From positions 806,001 to 870,000 of the forward strand of contig NZ_CP025198.1 of NCBI RefSeq assembly GCF_003325455.1: a DNA stretch of 64,000 nucleotides, in the 5' to 3' direction. Positions 9,657 through 19,726 of the stretch are shown in pieces. The translations under genes were made by a program, and so were the position numbers. Each line of letters starts with the position of its first letter. The first letter of the stretch is position 1. Under the pieces are notes generated by a model. The model made no database searches. It worked only from the letters and a program-made list of their open reading frames with translations, and was not told the DNA's origin. This DNA is from Acidipropionibacterium virtanenii. GTDB lineage: Bacteria; Actinomycetota; Actinomycetes; Propionibacteriales; Propionibacteriaceae.

Positions 9657-10226
9657 ATGGCCGACGAGAGCTACACCGACCGCACCATCTGGTTGCCCTC
9701 GCTCTATCAGGAGCAGTGGGAGCCCATGGTGCGACTCGCCGTGCTGCTGCTCGGCGGTCCCGGCGCCACCACCGCCGCCGAGGAGATCGTGCGCGACGCC
9801 ATGGTCACCATGTACCGGCGCGATCCCACTCTGCACTCCTGGCCCCATGCGGTGGGCTACCTGCGCGCCTCGGTGGTCAACGGGGTGCGTGCCGCGGTGC
9901 GGCGTCGCGACGACGCGGAACCGGGCCAGCCCGTCCTGATGGCACAGGCCGATGAGGACGCCCTGACCGCCGGGGCCGACGGTGACGGTTCCGGGGCCGA
10001 CGGCCAGGAGGCGGGCGGAGTCGCCAGGGGGATCCAGGTGCTCACCGCACTGAGAACGCTGCCGCGACGTCAGCAGGAGGTGCTCATCCTGCGCTTCTAC
10101 GCGCAGGCCTCGACCCCCGACATCGCCGAGGCGCTGGGAATCACCTACGGCGCGGTGCGCTCCCGCACCGAGCGCGGCCTGGCCGGTCTCGCGGCGGCGC
10201 TGGACGAGTCCGGGGAGCGGCAGTGA
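9657..10226 (+). CDS. Sigma-70 family (ECF-like) RNA polymerase sigma factor
   Basis: The 189-residue protein has a region 2-like part (about 15-90; EEIVRDAMVTMYRR, SVVNGVRAAVRRRD) and a clear region 4 (about 120-180; LRTLPRRQQEVLILRFYAQ, then ALGITYGAVRSRTERGL as the helix-turn-helix). This is the SigE-like architecture of actinobacterial ECF factors. An Ala/Asp/Gly-rich linker separates the domains. It starts 5 nt after the ccsB stop and overlaps the following membrane gene (GTGA), so it is the fifth-to-last link of a coupled operon. Its target promoters are unknown. Confidence 0.87.
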   Translation: MADESYTDRTIWLPSLYQEQWEPMVRLAVLLLGGPGATTAAEEIVRDAMVTMYRRDPTLHSWPHAVGYLRASVVNGVRAAVRRRDDAEPGQPVLMAQADEDALTAGADGDGSGADGQEAGGVARGIQVLTALRTLPRRQQEVLILRFYAQASTPDIAEALGITYGAVRSRTERGLAGLAAALDESGERQ

Positions 10227-11233
10227 GCGGCCGCCAGCCCATCGAGAGCCACCGGGATCCGCGGCTGGAGGCGATGCTGCGCTCCGCGCTGGAGGCCCGG
10301 GCCGACGCCGTCCACCCCTCCGACCGGTCCGGCGAGATCCTCGGGCTGACCCGGGTACCCGAGCCCGGGCCGCGGCGCACCCGCCTCGGTGGGTTGCTTC
10401 TTGTGGTCGGGGCACTGATGGTCGGATTCCTGCTGTCCTTCCTGTGGCCCTCCACCCCCTCCACCGATTCCCAGGACGCGCCGACCACGGCGTCCACCCC
10501 GTTGGGGGGAACGGCGTCGGGACAGTCCTCGGTGCCCACTGTGCAGACCGGGATCCAGGTCTTCTATCTGGGCAGGGCCGACGGGCTGCTCTACCGGGAG
10601 ATGCGCGATCTGCCCACCCTGGGGGATCGGCTCGGTACCGCCGTGGCCGCCGTGCTCAATGTGGCCCCGCAGGATCCGGAATACACCTCCAGCTGGTCGG
10701 GCGGGCAGGTCAACAGCGCCACGGTCAAGGGGAACCGCATCACCCTGGACCTGTCGCAGTCGGCATTCGCCCAGTTCACCAGCCGGTCCCAGGAGGAGAA
10801 GGCGATCCAGCAGCTGGTCCACGCCGCCACCGCGGCCGTCGGCGGCTCCCAGGCGAGGACGGTCCAGATCCTGGTGGACGGCTCGCCCAACCTGCCTCTG
10901 ATCGGAAAGCCGGACACCGATTTCGTGAGGTCGGGGTCGGCCGATCTGGGGCCGCTGTGGATCGACTCGCCGCAGTTCGGGCAGACGGTTGCGCCCGGTC
11001 CCCTGGCGGTCTACGGCACGGCGAGCGACTCCCTGACGTCGATGACCTGGTCCCTCCACAAGGGGGAGGCGAAGGCCGCCGCCTCCACCGGCAGAGTGAC
11101 GCTGGGCCAGCGGGTCGACGGCCGGGAGCCGTGGAACGCACTGATCCGGATCCCCCGGGGGGCCGGTCAGTGGCGGATCGTCGTCACGGCGGGGTCGACG
11201 TCGGTCTCGCGGACGGTGACCGTGGCCGGGTGA
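10223..11233 (+). CDS. Membrane GerMN-Gmad2 protein, possible anti-sigma factor
   Basis: A short cytoplasmic part (1-50; LEAMLRSALEARADAV), one membrane segment (about 55-72, LGGLLLVVGALMVGFLLSF) and an outer part with a GerMN domain (about 110-220) and an immunoglobulin-like Gmad2 domain (about 230-330) make up 336 residues. GerMN and Gmad2 are known from spore-germination and lipoprotein families but their ligands are unknown. The topology and the 4-nt overlap with the preceding sigma gene suggest an anti-sigma role; no ZAS motif is present, so this is inference. Confidence 0.75.
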   Translation: MSGRQPIESHRDPRLEAMLRSALEARADAVHPSDRSGEILGLTRVPEPGPRRTRLGGLLLVVGALMVGFLLSFLWPSTPSTDSQDAPTTASTPLGGTASGQSSVPTVQTGIQVFYLGRADGLLYREMRDLPTLGDRLGTAVAAVLNVAPQDPEYTSSWSGGQVNSATVKGNRITLDLSQSAFAQFTSRSQEEKAIQQLVHAATAAVGGSQARTVQILVDGSPNLPLIGKPDTDFVRSGSADLGPLWIDSPQFGQTVAPGPLAVYGTASDSLTSMTWSLHKGEAKAAASTGRVTLGQRVDGREPWNALIRIPRGAGQWRIVVTAGSTSVSRTVTVAG

Positions 11234-11239
11234 GGATTC

Positions 11240-11263
11240 TCCCGGCGCCCAGTGCCCCCGGGA
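11240..11263. terminator. Small hairpin between convergent genes
   Basis: TCCCGG (11240-11245) pairs with CCGGGA (11258-11263) between the stops of the GerMN gene and the SDR gene. It is short and lacks a U tract. Confidence 0.3.
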
Positions 11264-11266
11264 ATC

Positions 11267-12076
11267 TCAGTTGCCTGAGCGGAAGATCCTGTCGGCGACC
11301 GCCGAGGTGAGTGCGTCGGGGAGCACTGAGACCAGTGCGGTCTGCGCCCTGTTGACCGGCCCGTCGACGGCCACCGGGCGGTGATGCTCCAAGGCCCTGA
11401 AGGCGGTGCGAACCACCTGATCGGGGCGACGTCGCCGGCCCGGGATCGTGCCGTCGTGGTCCCCGGCCGCCCTGAAGAAGCCGGTGTCGGTGGGGCCGGG
11501 GCAGATGGCGGTCACCCGCACCCCGGTTCCCCTGGTCTCATGCCAGAGGGCCCGGGTGAAATCCAGGACGTAGCGCTTGGAGGCGGCATAGGTGGCCAGA
11601 CCGGGGACGGGCTGGAAGGCGGCGGCCGAGGAGACGTTGATCACGGTGCCGCGCCGTGCGGCGAACATGGCGGGCAGCAGTGCGGCGGTGAGCTCGGTGA
11701 GGGCCTGGCAGTTGACGCCCACCTCGTCGGCCAGACGCCGCGGCCCGATCCCGGCGACGTCTCCGAGAGTGCCGAAGCCGGCGTTGTTGATGAGGGTGTC
11801 GACGACGATCTCCTGCTCCCCGAGCCGTTCGAGGAGGGTGCGGCGCTCGCGGCCCGAGGCGAGATCGATCCGCATGGTGACGACCTGCACCCCACGGCGG
11901 GTGGCGAAGCGGTCTGAGATCTCCTCGAGGATCGGGGCGCGGCGCCCCACCAGCACGAGGTTGTGGCCCCGGGCCGCCAGATGGTCGGCGAAGGCCTGCC
12001 CGAGTCCGCCGGTCGCCCCGGTCACCAGGGCCCAGGGGCGTTCGTCGCGGGTCGCGGTCCGGTCAGTGGTCGCCAT
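11267..12076 (-). CDS. Short-chain dehydrogenase/reductase
   Basis: A classical SDR of 269 residues: the cofactor loop TGATGGLG near residue 20, NNAG near 95, a catalytic Ser region (INVSSAAAF) and YAASK near 160. An Arg after the second strand (VGRR) suggests NADP. The substrate cannot be read from the sequence. It is transcribed away from glpD and alone. Lipid or polyol substrates are common for its closest relatives, but no context supports a choice. Confidence 0.88.
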   Translation of the reverse strand: MATTDRTATRDERPWALVTGATGGLGQAFADHLAARGHNLVLVGRRAPILEEISDRFATRRGVQVVTMRIDLASGRERRTLLERLGEQEIVVDTLINNAGFGTLGDVAGIGPRRLADEVGVNCQALTELTAALLPAMFAARRGTVINVSSAAAFQPVPGLATYAASKRYVLDFTRALWHETRGTGVRVTAICPGPTDTGFFRAAGDHDGTIPGRRRRPDQVVRTAFRALEHHRPVAVDGPVNRAQTALVSVLPDALTSAVADRIFRSGN

Positions 12077-12321
12077 GGGGCCAGGGTATGGCGGCGACCA
12101 ACCAGGCAGGGCGGGAATCGCCGGTCCGCTCGGGCGACGCCGGGAGCCTGCGGAGTCCGCGCCTGCCGGAGCAGGGGTGGTTCACGTCCTGCCAACAGGA
12201 GCGCCCCGGGTCGCACATGTGTTCGGGCCCTGGTGTCGGACAACTATTTACGCAAGGGTGGAGTAACGAAAAAGCCGTGGCCTGGAAGGGCCGCGGGAAT
12301 CGCCTTCGAGGGAGAAGCACC

Positions 12322-14082
12322 ATGAGCGCACCGCATTCCACACTCTCGCCCCAGACCCGCTCCCGGCACCTGGCCGGAATGGGGGCGAATGATGAACCTC
12401 TCGACGTCCTGGTCATCGGCGGGGGAGTCACCGGGGCCGGCATCGCCCTGGACGCCGCCACCCGCGGGTTGAGCGTGGGGATCGTCGAGGCTCAGGACTG
12501 GGCGTCGGGCACGTCGTCGCGCTCCTCCAAGCTCGTTCACGGCGGGCTGCGCTACCTGTATCAGCTGGACTTCCCGCTGGTCGCGGAATCGCTGCGCGAG
12601 CGAGGACTGCTGCTCACCACCACCGCTCCCCACCTGGTGAAGGCCCAGCCCTTCCTGTGGCCGCTGAAGACCCCGGTGATCGAGCGCGCCTACTCGGCGG
12701 TCGGGGTCGGCATGTACGACGTGCTGGCCCAGTGGGCGCACCGCGGATCGGTGCCCACCCAGCGGCACCACACCCGTCGCGGCTCGCTCAGGCTCGCCCC
12801 GGCGATCGATCCGAAGGCGCTGACCGGCTCGATCGTCTACTACGACGCCCGCGTCGACGATGCCCGTCTGGTGACCACCCTGGTGCGCACCGCGACCCGT
12901 TACGGGGCGCTGGCGGCCAACCGCACCCAGGTGATCAGGTTGACCAAGGACGGCTCGGGACGCGTCGACGGCGCCGACCTGAAGGATCTGGAGACCGGGG
13001 ACGAGTTGCACGTCTCGGCCAGGAACGTCATCAATGCGACCGGCGTGTGGACCGAGAAGTCCCAGTCGCTGGCCGGGACCTCCGGCGGGCTGAAGGTGCT
13101 GGCATCCAAGGGCATCCACATCGTCGTCCCGAAGGACAGGATCGATTCGCAGGTCGGCATCTTCCTGCGCACCGAGAAGTCGGTGCTGTTCATCATTCCG
13201 TGGAAGCGCTACTGGGTGATCGGCACCACCGACACCGCGTACCACGAGGACCTGCGAGAGCCGGTGGCCGACGCCGCAGATATCGACTACGTGCTGGAGC
13301 ACGCCAACTCCGTGCTGGCCAGGCCGCTGACTCGTGACGACATCATCGGCACCTATGCCGGGCTGAGGCCGCTGCTGCAGCCGGGGACCATGGACGGCGA
13401 CGACTCGAAGTCCACCAAGGTGTCGCGGGAGCACACCGTCACCGAGGCGGCTCCGGGACTGACGGTGATCGCCGGAGGCAAGCTCACCTCCTACCGGAAG
13501 ATGGCCGAGGACGCCGTAGACTTCATCCTGGGCGAGGAGGGCGCCGAGGACCATCCGTCGGTGACGCCGAACACCCCGTTGCAGGGGGCCGACGGATATC
13601 ACGCCCTGTGGAGCCGGCGCGAGGCGATCGCGGCGCGTTCGGGGCTCAGCGTCGATCACGTCGAGGACCTTCTGGACCGCTACGGCTCCGACATCTCGCT
13701 GATTCTGGACTCGATCGCCGACGACCCGGATCTGGGCCGCGAGCTCGAAGGCGCGCCGGAGTACCTGCGGGCCGAGATGGCCTTCGGGGTGACCCATGAG
13801 GGGGCCCTGCATCTGGAGGACCTGCTGGCCAGGCGCACCCGGCTCAGCTACGAGCACCGGGATCGCGGGATGGGAGCGGCCGAGGAGGCCGCCGGGATCG
13901 CCGGTGGGCTGCTGGGCTGGGACGACGACACCCGCAGGGCCGAGATCGAGGCCTACCGGGAGCGCTGCGAGGCAGAGCAGCAGGCCGAGGGACTCACCTC
14001 GGAGGCCGAGGCCCAGAAGGTCCGCGGAGAGGTGGGGGAGGTGACGCCGTTCATCGACGTAGCCCCCGACATCCGGGCCTGA
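12322..14082 (+). CDS. glpD: Glycerol-3-phosphate dehydrogenase (FAD, quinone-linked)
   Basis: GlpD oxidises glycerol 3-phosphate to dihydroxyacetone phosphate at the inner membrane face and passes electrons to menaquinone. The FAD motif VIGGGVTGAGIALDAATRG begins near residue 33 and is followed by SRSSKLVHGGLRYL, typical of the family; the C-terminal helical domain runs from about 390. The length is 586. ATG 12322 is chosen for its GGAG site; the open frame begins much earlier without homology. Glycerol is a main substrate of propionibacteria. A strong hairpin follows the gene. Confidence 0.93.
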   Translation: MSAPHSTLSPQTRSRHLAGMGANDEPLDVLVIGGGVTGAGIALDAATRGLSVGIVEAQDWASGTSSRSSKLVHGGLRYLYQLDFPLVAESLRERGLLLTTTAPHLVKAQPFLWPLKTPVIERAYSAVGVGMYDVLAQWAHRGSVPTQRHHTRRGSLRLAPAIDPKALTGSIVYYDARVDDARLVTTLVRTATRYGALAANRTQVIRLTKDGSGRVDGADLKDLETGDELHVSARNVINATGVWTEKSQSLAGTSGGLKVLASKGIHIVVPKDRIDSQVGIFLRTEKSVLFIIPWKRYWVIGTTDTAYHEDLREPVADAADIDYVLEHANSVLARPLTRDDIIGTYAGLRPLLQPGTMDGDDSKSTKVSREHTVTEAAPGLTVIAGGKLTSYRKMAEDAVDFILGEEGAEDHPSVTPNTPLQGADGYHALWSRREAIAARSGLSVDHVEDLLDRYGSDISLILDSIADDPDLGRELEGAPEYLRAEMAFGVTHEGALHLEDLLARRTRLSYEHRDRGMGAAEEAAGIAGGLLGWDDDTRRAEIEAYRERCEAEQQAEGLTSEAEAQKVRGEVGEVTPFIDVAPDIRA

Positions 14083-14111
14083 GGGGTCCCCTCCGTGCCC
14101 CGGTGGCCGCG

Positions 14112-14157
14112 ACATTGTGATCCTGTGGGGTGAGTTCGCCCCACAACATCACAATGT
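14112..14157. terminator. Bidirectional terminator hairpin
   Basis: ACATTGTGAT ... TGTGGGG pairs with CCCCACA ... ATCACAATGT around an 8-nt loop, with a small internal mismatch. It lies between the convergent glpD and antiporter genes. Confidence 0.7.
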
Positions 14158-14178
14158 TCCTGGTTCCCGGCGTCGCGG

Positions 14179-16062
14179 CTAGTCCAGCGAGGCTCCCCTG
14201 GCCTCCAGGGAGAGCTGGTCGGCGTCCAGGGTCTCCAGGGCGGAGCTGACCGCCTCGGGGCTGAACCTCCCGGCGTCGTTGGCGTCCAGCAGCACCTTGC
14301 GCTGGGCGACGATGAGCTTGAGGGCGTACTGGCGGGAGATCTCAGCGGCCCGGCGCCTGTGTTCGGGGGATGCCAGGACCTTCGCCCGGGCTTCCTCGCC
14401 GGGAAGCTGCCTGCCCACGATCCGGGGTATCGGAGCGGTCTCACCGAGATGTTCGGGCCCTTCCTGCGCCGGTGCCCCCGACTCCACCGAGCGGTCCCGC
14501 AGGGCGGCGAACTGGCGCCAGGCCAGCGCCACGGCGGCCGCCTGGGCCCGGTTCTCCTCGGCGTCCTCGCCCTCCTGGTGTCCGGTTCTGGACAACATCT
14601 TGCGCATCGCCGGGGGTACAGGCACGGTGCGGGCCGCATGGTGCATGAGTTTGCGGATCTCGGCCTGCTCGTCGGGATCGACCCCCTCCGATGTCGCCGG
14701 CTTCGCGAGCCGCACGACGAGTCCCAGGGTGCTGCCCTGGATGAGCAACGAGGCCGAGGCGACCAGGAAGGCGACGAAGACCAGGAAGGAGCGGTGCGGG
14801 GTGTCCAGGGGCAGGGTCTGGGCGGCGGCCAGGGTGATGGCCCCGCGCATTCCCGCCCAGATCATCACGGTGCCCTCGCGGGGACCCAGCGGGTGCTCGA
14901 TGTAGTAGTCGAGGTCGGAGATCGCCCGGGTGATCCGGTGACGGAACCTCATCGCGTGGTCGGGATCGATGGTGGTGCCGCGGATCGTGATCTCGTCATC
15001 GGACTCCAACGCGTCGGTCACCTTCTGCGACGCCTTCTCCAGGTAGGAGCGGTGTTTCGACCGGCGCTTCGACCGGCGGGACACCCACAACAGCAGCGGG
15101 GTGACGACGGCTGTGCGCAGCGCCATCGTCATCACCAGAGCGATGGCGGCGACTCCGACGGCCAGCTTCCAGCCGAAGGAGTCGGCCTCCATGTCCTCGA
15201 CGATCGCGGTGAGTTCCAGGCCCATCAGCAGGAAGACCGCCGACTCCAGGACGAGCATCAGCGAGTTCCACGTCGTCCTGCTGGACATCCGCTGGGTGGG
15301 TGTGAGCGCCCGAGGACCCTGATGACTGGCGACCAGGCCGGCGGCCACCGCGGCTACCAGCCCCGATCCGTGCAGGTGCTCGGCAGGCAGGAAGGCCAGG
15401 AACGGGGTGGCCAGGGAGAGCACGGTGTCGGGGGTGGTCTCGTGGATCCTCGACCGGATCCAGATCATGGCGCGGCCGACGAGCCAGCCCACGACCACGG
15501 CCACCACCACGGCCAGGACGAAATCGAGGATCACTTCCCCGGCGCTGATCTGGCTGGCCATCGCGCCGACCGCCGAACTGAGGATCACCAGGGCGGAGGC
15601 GTCGTTGATGAGCCCCTCGCCGTCCAGCACCGTCACGACGCGGCGCGACACCCCGGCCTTCTTCACGATCGAGGTGGCCACCGCGTCGGTGGGGCTGACG
15701 ATGGCGCCCAGCGCCACGCAGGCCGCGATCCCGATCCCCGGCACCATCTGATTGACGATGAAGCCGATGGCGGCCGCCGAGACGGCCACCAGGGCCACTG
15801 CGAGCACACTGATCGGGGCGAGATTCCGCCGGAAGTCGGAGACCGGCATGTTGACCGCCGAGGAGTACAGCAGCGGCGGAAGGATGATCATGAGCACCAG
15901 CTCGGGCTCGACCTCGACCTCCGGCATCCCTGGGACCAGGGCCACTCCGGCGCCCAGCAGGAGCAGCAGGATCGGTGCGGCGGTCCCGGTGCGGTCGGCC
16001 AGCAGTTCGGCGGCCGCCACGACGACCAGGGCCGCGATGACGATGATGAGGACGACGGTCAC
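14179..16062 (-). CDS. Na+/H+ antiporter, CPA1 family
   Basis: The first 420 residues form about 12 membrane helices. ALGAIVSPTDAVAT and LDGEGLINDASALV are the conserved ion-binding helices of CPA1 exchangers (the ND pair). A long hydrophilic C-terminal tail (about 460-627), rich in Arg, Glu and Ala, is cytoplasmic and probably regulatory. A loop between helices near residues 325-370 is very basic. It exchanges cytoplasmic Na+ (or K+) for H+ and helps in acid, alkaline or salt stress. GTG start at 16062. Single gene, convergent with glpD. Confidence 0.9.
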   Translation of the reverse strand: MTVVLIIVIAALVVVAAAELLADRTGTAAPILLLLLGAGVALVPGMPEVEVEPELVLMIILPPLLYSSAVNMPVSDFRRNLAPISVLAVALVAVSAAAIGFIVNQMVPGIGIAACVALGAIVSPTDAVATSIVKKAGVSRRVVTVLDGEGLINDASALVILSSAVGAMASQISAGEVILDFVLAVVVAVVVGWLVGRAMIWIRSRIHETTPDTVLSLATPFLAFLPAEHLHGSGLVAAVAAGLVASHQGPRALTPTQRMSSRTTWNSLMLVLESAVFLLMGLELTAIVEDMEADSFGWKLAVGVAAIALVMTMALRTAVVTPLLLWVSRRSKRRSKHRSYLEKASQKVTDALESDDEITIRGTTIDPDHAMRFRHRITRAISDLDYYIEHPLGPREGTVMIWAGMRGAITLAAAQTLPLDTPHRSFLVFVAFLVASASLLIQGSTLGLVVRLAKPATSEGVDPDEQAEIRKLMHHAARTVPVPPAMRKMLSRTGHQEGEDAEENRAQAAAVALAWRQFAALRDRSVESGAPAQEGPEHLGETAPIPRIVGRQLPGEEARAKVLASPEHRRRAAEISRQYALKLIVAQRKVLLDANDAGRFSPEAVSSALETLDADQLSLEARGASLD

Positions 16063-16104
16063 CCGGTCATTTTCCCACGGCAGGCCGCACCGGAACCTGC
16101 GGTT

Positions 16105-17718
16105 TCACGCCCCCATGAAGAACTGGTAGGCCGGTGAGTCGGAAGCGTCCGCCCACGGATACCCGACGGCGTCAAGATGATCGGTGAATCCCGGGTCCGC
16201 CCCCGCCCCGGCGAATCCGGCCAGCACTCTGCCGGTGTCCATCCCGAAGCTGCGGTAGTGGAACAGGGAGATGTTCCACCGGCTGCCCAGGGTCGAGAGG
16301 AAATGCACCAGCGCGCCGGGAGCCTCGGGGAACTCGAAGCTGGCCACCCGCTCGTCGAGATCGGCCGGGGGCCGCCCGCCGATCATGTAGCGCAGGTGGG
16401 TCTTGGCCGACTCGTCCTCCGAGAGGTCCATCACCCGGTATCCGGCCCTCTCCAGGGCCGAGACGATCTCGCCGCGTTCGGAGGCGGTGTGCAGCTCCAC
16501 GCCGACGAAGACGCTGGCCCGGTCCGGTTCGGCGTAGCGGTAGTTGAACTCGGTGACCATCCGCCCGCCGAGCACCCGGCAGAACTCGAGGAAGGATCCG
16601 GGGCGCTCGGGGATCTCGACGGCGAACAGGCCCTCCCGCTGCTCGCCCAGCTCGGCCCGCTCGGCGATGTAGCGCAGCGAGCCGAAGTTGAGGTTGGCCC
16701 CCGACAGGATATGGGCCAGCCGCTCCCCGCGCAGGTGGTGGGTGCGGACATACTTCTTGAGCCCGGCCAGTCCCAGGCCTCCGGCGGGTTCGGCGACCGC
16801 GCGGGTGTCGTCGAAGATGTCCTTGACGGCAGCGCTGATCTCGTCCGAGTTGACTGTCACGACGTCGTCGAGGCAGGTCTGGAGCACCCGGAACGGCTCA
16901 TCGCCGATGCGGGCCACCGCGACCCCCTCGGCGAACAGCGAGACATGATCGAGGTCGACGGGCCGGCCGGCCTCCTGAGCGGCGGCCAGGCAGGCCGACT
17001 CCTCCGGTTCGACGCCGATCACCTGGATCTCCGGTATCAGCTGCTTGATGAGCACCGAGATCCCGGCGGCCAGCCCGCCGCCCCCCACCGGCACGAAGAC
17101 GCGGTCCAACCGGGCGTCGTCCTGGACGAGCTCCAGTCCGACGGTGCCCTGACCGGCGATCACGAGCGGGTCGTCGAAGGGCGGTACGTAGGTCATGTCC
17201 TGTTCGGCGGCCAGCCACTGGGCGTGGGTCTTGGCCTCGTCGAAGGTACCGCCCCGGAGTACGACGTGACCGCCGAAGCCCTTGACAGCCTCCACCTTGA
17301 TCGACGGGGTGGTGACGGGCATCACGATCACGGCGCGGATGCCCAGGCGGGCTCCCGACAGGGCGACGCCCTGGGCGTGGTTGCCGGCCGAGGCCGTCAC
17401 CACCCCGGCCTCGGACTCTGCCTCCGACAGCTGGCGCATCCTGTTGTAGGCCCCGCGCAGCTTGAAGGAATGAACCGGTTGACGGTCCTCCCGCTTGGCC
17501 AGCACCACATTGCCCAGGCGCTGGGACAGACGCTCCATCGGCTCCAGGGGGGTCTTGACGGCCGCCTCGTAGACCGGCGCCCGCAGCACGGCGCGCAGGT
17601 AGTCCTGGGCGGTCATCCGGGGCTCCCGGTCCGTCGTCGGCAGGGACGTCGGGGCGGGTCTGGGGGCCAGCGGTTCGGCCGCTGTGGCCGCCGTGGTGCC
17701 GTGATCGTGAGGGGCCAT
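16105..17718 (-). CDS. ilvA: Threonine ammonia-lyase, biosynthetic type with regulatory domain
   Basis: IlvA deaminates threonine to 2-oxobutanoate, the first step to isoleucine. The PLP lysine is in HSFKLRGAYNRM and the phosphate loop is SAGNHAQG. After the catalytic domain (about 35-350) come two ACT-like domains (about 360-535) that bind isoleucine and valine in the known enzymes, so feedback control is expected. ATG 17718 is chosen because GAAGG lies 9 nt before it; it starts 4 nt after the ilvD stop. With ilvD it forms a branched-chain amino acid operon. Confidence 0.92.
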   Translation of the reverse strand: MAPHDHGTTAATAAEPLAPRPAPTSLPTTDREPRMTAQDYLRAVLRAPVYEAAVKTPLEPMERLSQRLGNVVLAKREDRQPVHSFKLRGAYNRMRQLSEAESEAGVVTASAGNHAQGVALSGARLGIRAVIVMPVTTPSIKVEAVKGFGGHVVLRGGTFDEAKTHAQWLAAEQDMTYVPPFDDPLVIAGQGTVGLELVQDDARLDRVFVPVGGGGLAAGISVLIKQLIPEIQVIGVEPEESACLAAAQEAGRPVDLDHVSLFAEGVAVARIGDEPFRVLQTCLDDVVTVNSDEISAAVKDIFDDTRAVAEPAGGLGLAGLKKYVRTHHLRGERLAHILSGANLNFGSLRYIAERAELGEQREGLFAVEIPERPGSFLEFCRVLGGRMVTEFNYRYAEPDRASVFVGVELHTASERGEIVSALERAGYRVMDLSEDESAKTHLRYMIGGRPPADLDERVASFEFPEAPGALVHFLSTLGSRWNISLFHYRSFGMDTGRVLAGFAGAGADPGFTDHLDAVGYPWADASDSPAYQFFMGA

Positions 17719-17722
17719 CTGA

Positions 17723-19630
17723 TCAGACCTTCGCGGGACGGTTCGCATCGGCGGCGCGGGGGACCGGGGTCACCTGGGACAGGTCGCGGACCCCGCCGCG
17801 ATCTGCGGAGGCGGCCAGCAGCCCGTAGGCCTTCAGGGCGGTGGAGACGTGACGGGAGCGCGGGGCGTGGGGGGTCCAGGCCTCGGCCCCGCGGGCCTCC
17901 TCCTCGTCGCGACGCCGGTCCAGCTCGACCTCGTCGACGTCCAGCCGGATGGTCCGGTTCGGGATGTCGATGGACACCGTGTCGCCGGAGCGCACCAGCC
18001 CGATCAGGCCGCCGGATGCGGCCTCGGGGGAGACGTGGCCGATCGACAGGCCCGACGTGCCTCCGGAGAACCGGCCGTCGGTGAGCAGGGCGCACTCCTT
18101 GCCCAGGTGCATCGACTTCAGATAGCTGGTGGGGTACAGCATCTCCTGCATGCCCGGGCCGCCCTTGGGCCCCTCGTGGCGGATCACCACGACGTCGCCG
18201 GCCTTGATCTTCTTGCCGAGGATGCCGGTCACCGCATCGTCCTGGGACTCGTAGACCACCGCGGGCCCCGAGAAGGTGAGGATCGACTCGTCGACGCCGG
18301 CCGTCTTGACGATGCAGCCGTTCTCGGCGATGTTGCCGTAGAGCACCGCCAGCCCGCCGTCGGCGGAGTAGGCGTGCGCGACGTCGCGGATGCAGCCGTT
18401 CTCGCGGTCGGTGTCCAGGCTCTTCCAGCGGCTGGCCTGGGAGAACATCTGGGTGGTGCGCACCCCGCCGGGGGCCGCCGAATACATCTGGCGGACCTCA
18501 GGGGAGGGGTCGCCGGTGAGATCGAAGTGGGCCAGCTCGTCGCCCATCGTGGTGGCCGACCCGTCGGGGGACCAGACGGTGAAGGTCGAGGTGTCCAGCA
18601 GGCCGCCGCGATCCAGCTCGGCCAGGATGCCCAGCACGCCGCCGGCCCGGTGCACGTCCTCCACGTGGAAGACGTTGGTGGAGGGGGCGACCTTGCACAG
18701 ATGGGGCACCCGGCGCGACAGGGCGTCGATGTCTGACATGGTGAAGTCGACCCGGCCCTCCTGGGCGGCGGCCAGCAGATGCAGCACCGTGTTGGTGGAT
18801 CCGCCCATCGCGATGTCCAGGCTCATCGCGTTGGCGAAGGCGGCCTTGGAGGCGACCGAGCGGGGCAGCACCGACTCGTCGTCGGCGTCGTACCAGCGCT
18901 TGGCGATCGCGACGATCTGGCGGCCGGCCTGCTCGAACAGGGCGCGCCGGTCGGCGTGGGTGGCCAACAGGGAGCCGTTGCCGGGCAGGGCCAGGCCCAG
19001 CGCCTCGGTGAGGCAGTTCATCGAGTTGGCGGTGAACATACCCGAACACGACCCGCAGGTGGGGCAGGCGTTGGCCTCCATGAGCTCGACGTCGGCGTCG
19101 GAGGCGCTCTCGTCCCCGGCGGCGACCATGGCGTCGATGAGGTCGAGCTTGCGGACGCCGTCCGACAGGTCCGCCTTGCCGGCCTCCATCGGGCCGCCCG
19201 AGACGAAGATGGTGGGGATGTTGAGCCGCAGGCTGGCCATCAGCATGCCCGGGGTGATCTTGTCGCAGTTCGAGATGCACACCAGGGCGTCGGCGCAGTG
19301 GGCGTTGCACATGTACTCCACCGAGTCGGCGATGATCTCGCGGCTGGGCAGGGAGTAGAGCATGCCGTCGTGGCCCATCGCGATGCCGTCGTCGACGGCG
19401 ATGGTGTTGAACTCCTTGGCGACTCCGCCGGCCGCCTCGATCTGCTCGGCGACGATCTTCCCGACGTCGCGCAGGCCGACATGGCCGGGCACGAACTGGG
19501 TGAAGGAATTGGCGACGGCGATGATCGGCTTGCCGAAGTCGCCCGCGCCCATGCCGGTGGCGCGCCACAGGGCGCGTGCGCCGGCCATCGCGCGGCCGGA
19601 TGTGCTGGTGGCTGATCGCAGGGTTGGCAT
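17723..19630 (-). CDS. ilvD: Dihydroxy-acid dehydratase
   Basis: IlvD dehydrates dihydroxy-isovalerate and dihydroxy-methylvalerate to the keto acids of valine and isoleucine; it carries an Fe-S cluster. The Cys motifs [10 protein letters not shown] and [18 protein letters not shown] and the C-terminal [19 protein letters not shown] are all present in 635 residues. The start ATG 19630 follows CAGGAG; an upstream in-frame extension has no support. An attenuator-like leader lies just upstream, so expression probably follows branched-chain aminoacyl-tRNA levels. Confidence 0.95.
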   Translation of the reverse strand: MPTLRSATSTSGRAMAGARALWRATGMGAGDFGKPIIAVANSFTQFVPGHVGLRDVGKIVAEQIEAAGGVAKEFNTIAVDDGIAMGHDGMLYSLPSREIIADSVEYMCNAHCADALVCISNCDKITPGMLMASLRLNIPTIFVSGGPMEAGKADLSDGVRKLDLIDAMVAAGDESASDADVELMEANACPTCGSCSGMFTANSMNCLTEALGLALPGNGSLLATHADRRALFEQAGRQIVAIAKRWYDADDESVLPRSVASKAAFANAMSLDIAMGGSTNTVLHLLAAAQEGRVDFTMSDIDALSRRVPHLCKVAPSTNVFHVEDVHRAGGVLGILAELDRGGLLDTSTFTVWSPDGSATTMGDELAHFDLTGDPSPEVRQMYSAAPGGVRTTQMFSQASRWKSLDTDRENGCIRDVAHAYSADGGLAVLYGNIAENGCIVKTAGVDESILTFSGPAVVYESQDDAVTGILGKKIKAGDVVVIRHEGPKGGPGMQEMLYPTSYLKSMHLGKECALLTDGRFSGGTSGLSIGHVSPEAASGGLIGLVRSGDTVSIDIPNRTIRLDVDEVELDRRRDEEEARGAEAWTPHAPRSRHVSTALKAYGLLAASADRGGVRDLSQVTPVPRAADANRPAKV

Positions 19631-19650
19631 CTGATCTCCTGAGGGCTGTA

Positions 19651-19686
19651 GAACGAGAAACACCCCCCGTCCGTGAGGATGGAGGG
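19651..19686 (-). terminator. Attenuator terminator before ilvD
   Basis: On the minus strand CCCTCCATCC pairs with GGACGGGGGG (one mismatch, one G-U) around TCAC and is followed by TGTTTCTCGTTC, a U-rich run in RNA. It lies 21 nt before the ilvD ATG and after the leader peptide, as expected of an intrinsic attenuator. Confidence 0.65.
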
Positions 19687-19726
19687 CGCGCGGTCGACGT
19701 GTCGGGCGAGGCTCAGACCGCGCGCC
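19685..19726 (-). promoter_or_regulatory. Leader stem overlapping the attenuator
   Basis: On the minus strand GGCGCGCGGTC (19726-19716), which is also the last codons of the leader peptide, pairs perfectly with GACCGCGCGCC (19695-19685). The second arm shares two bases with the terminator stem. Ribosome position on the leader would therefore decide whether this stem forms. Confidence 0.55.
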
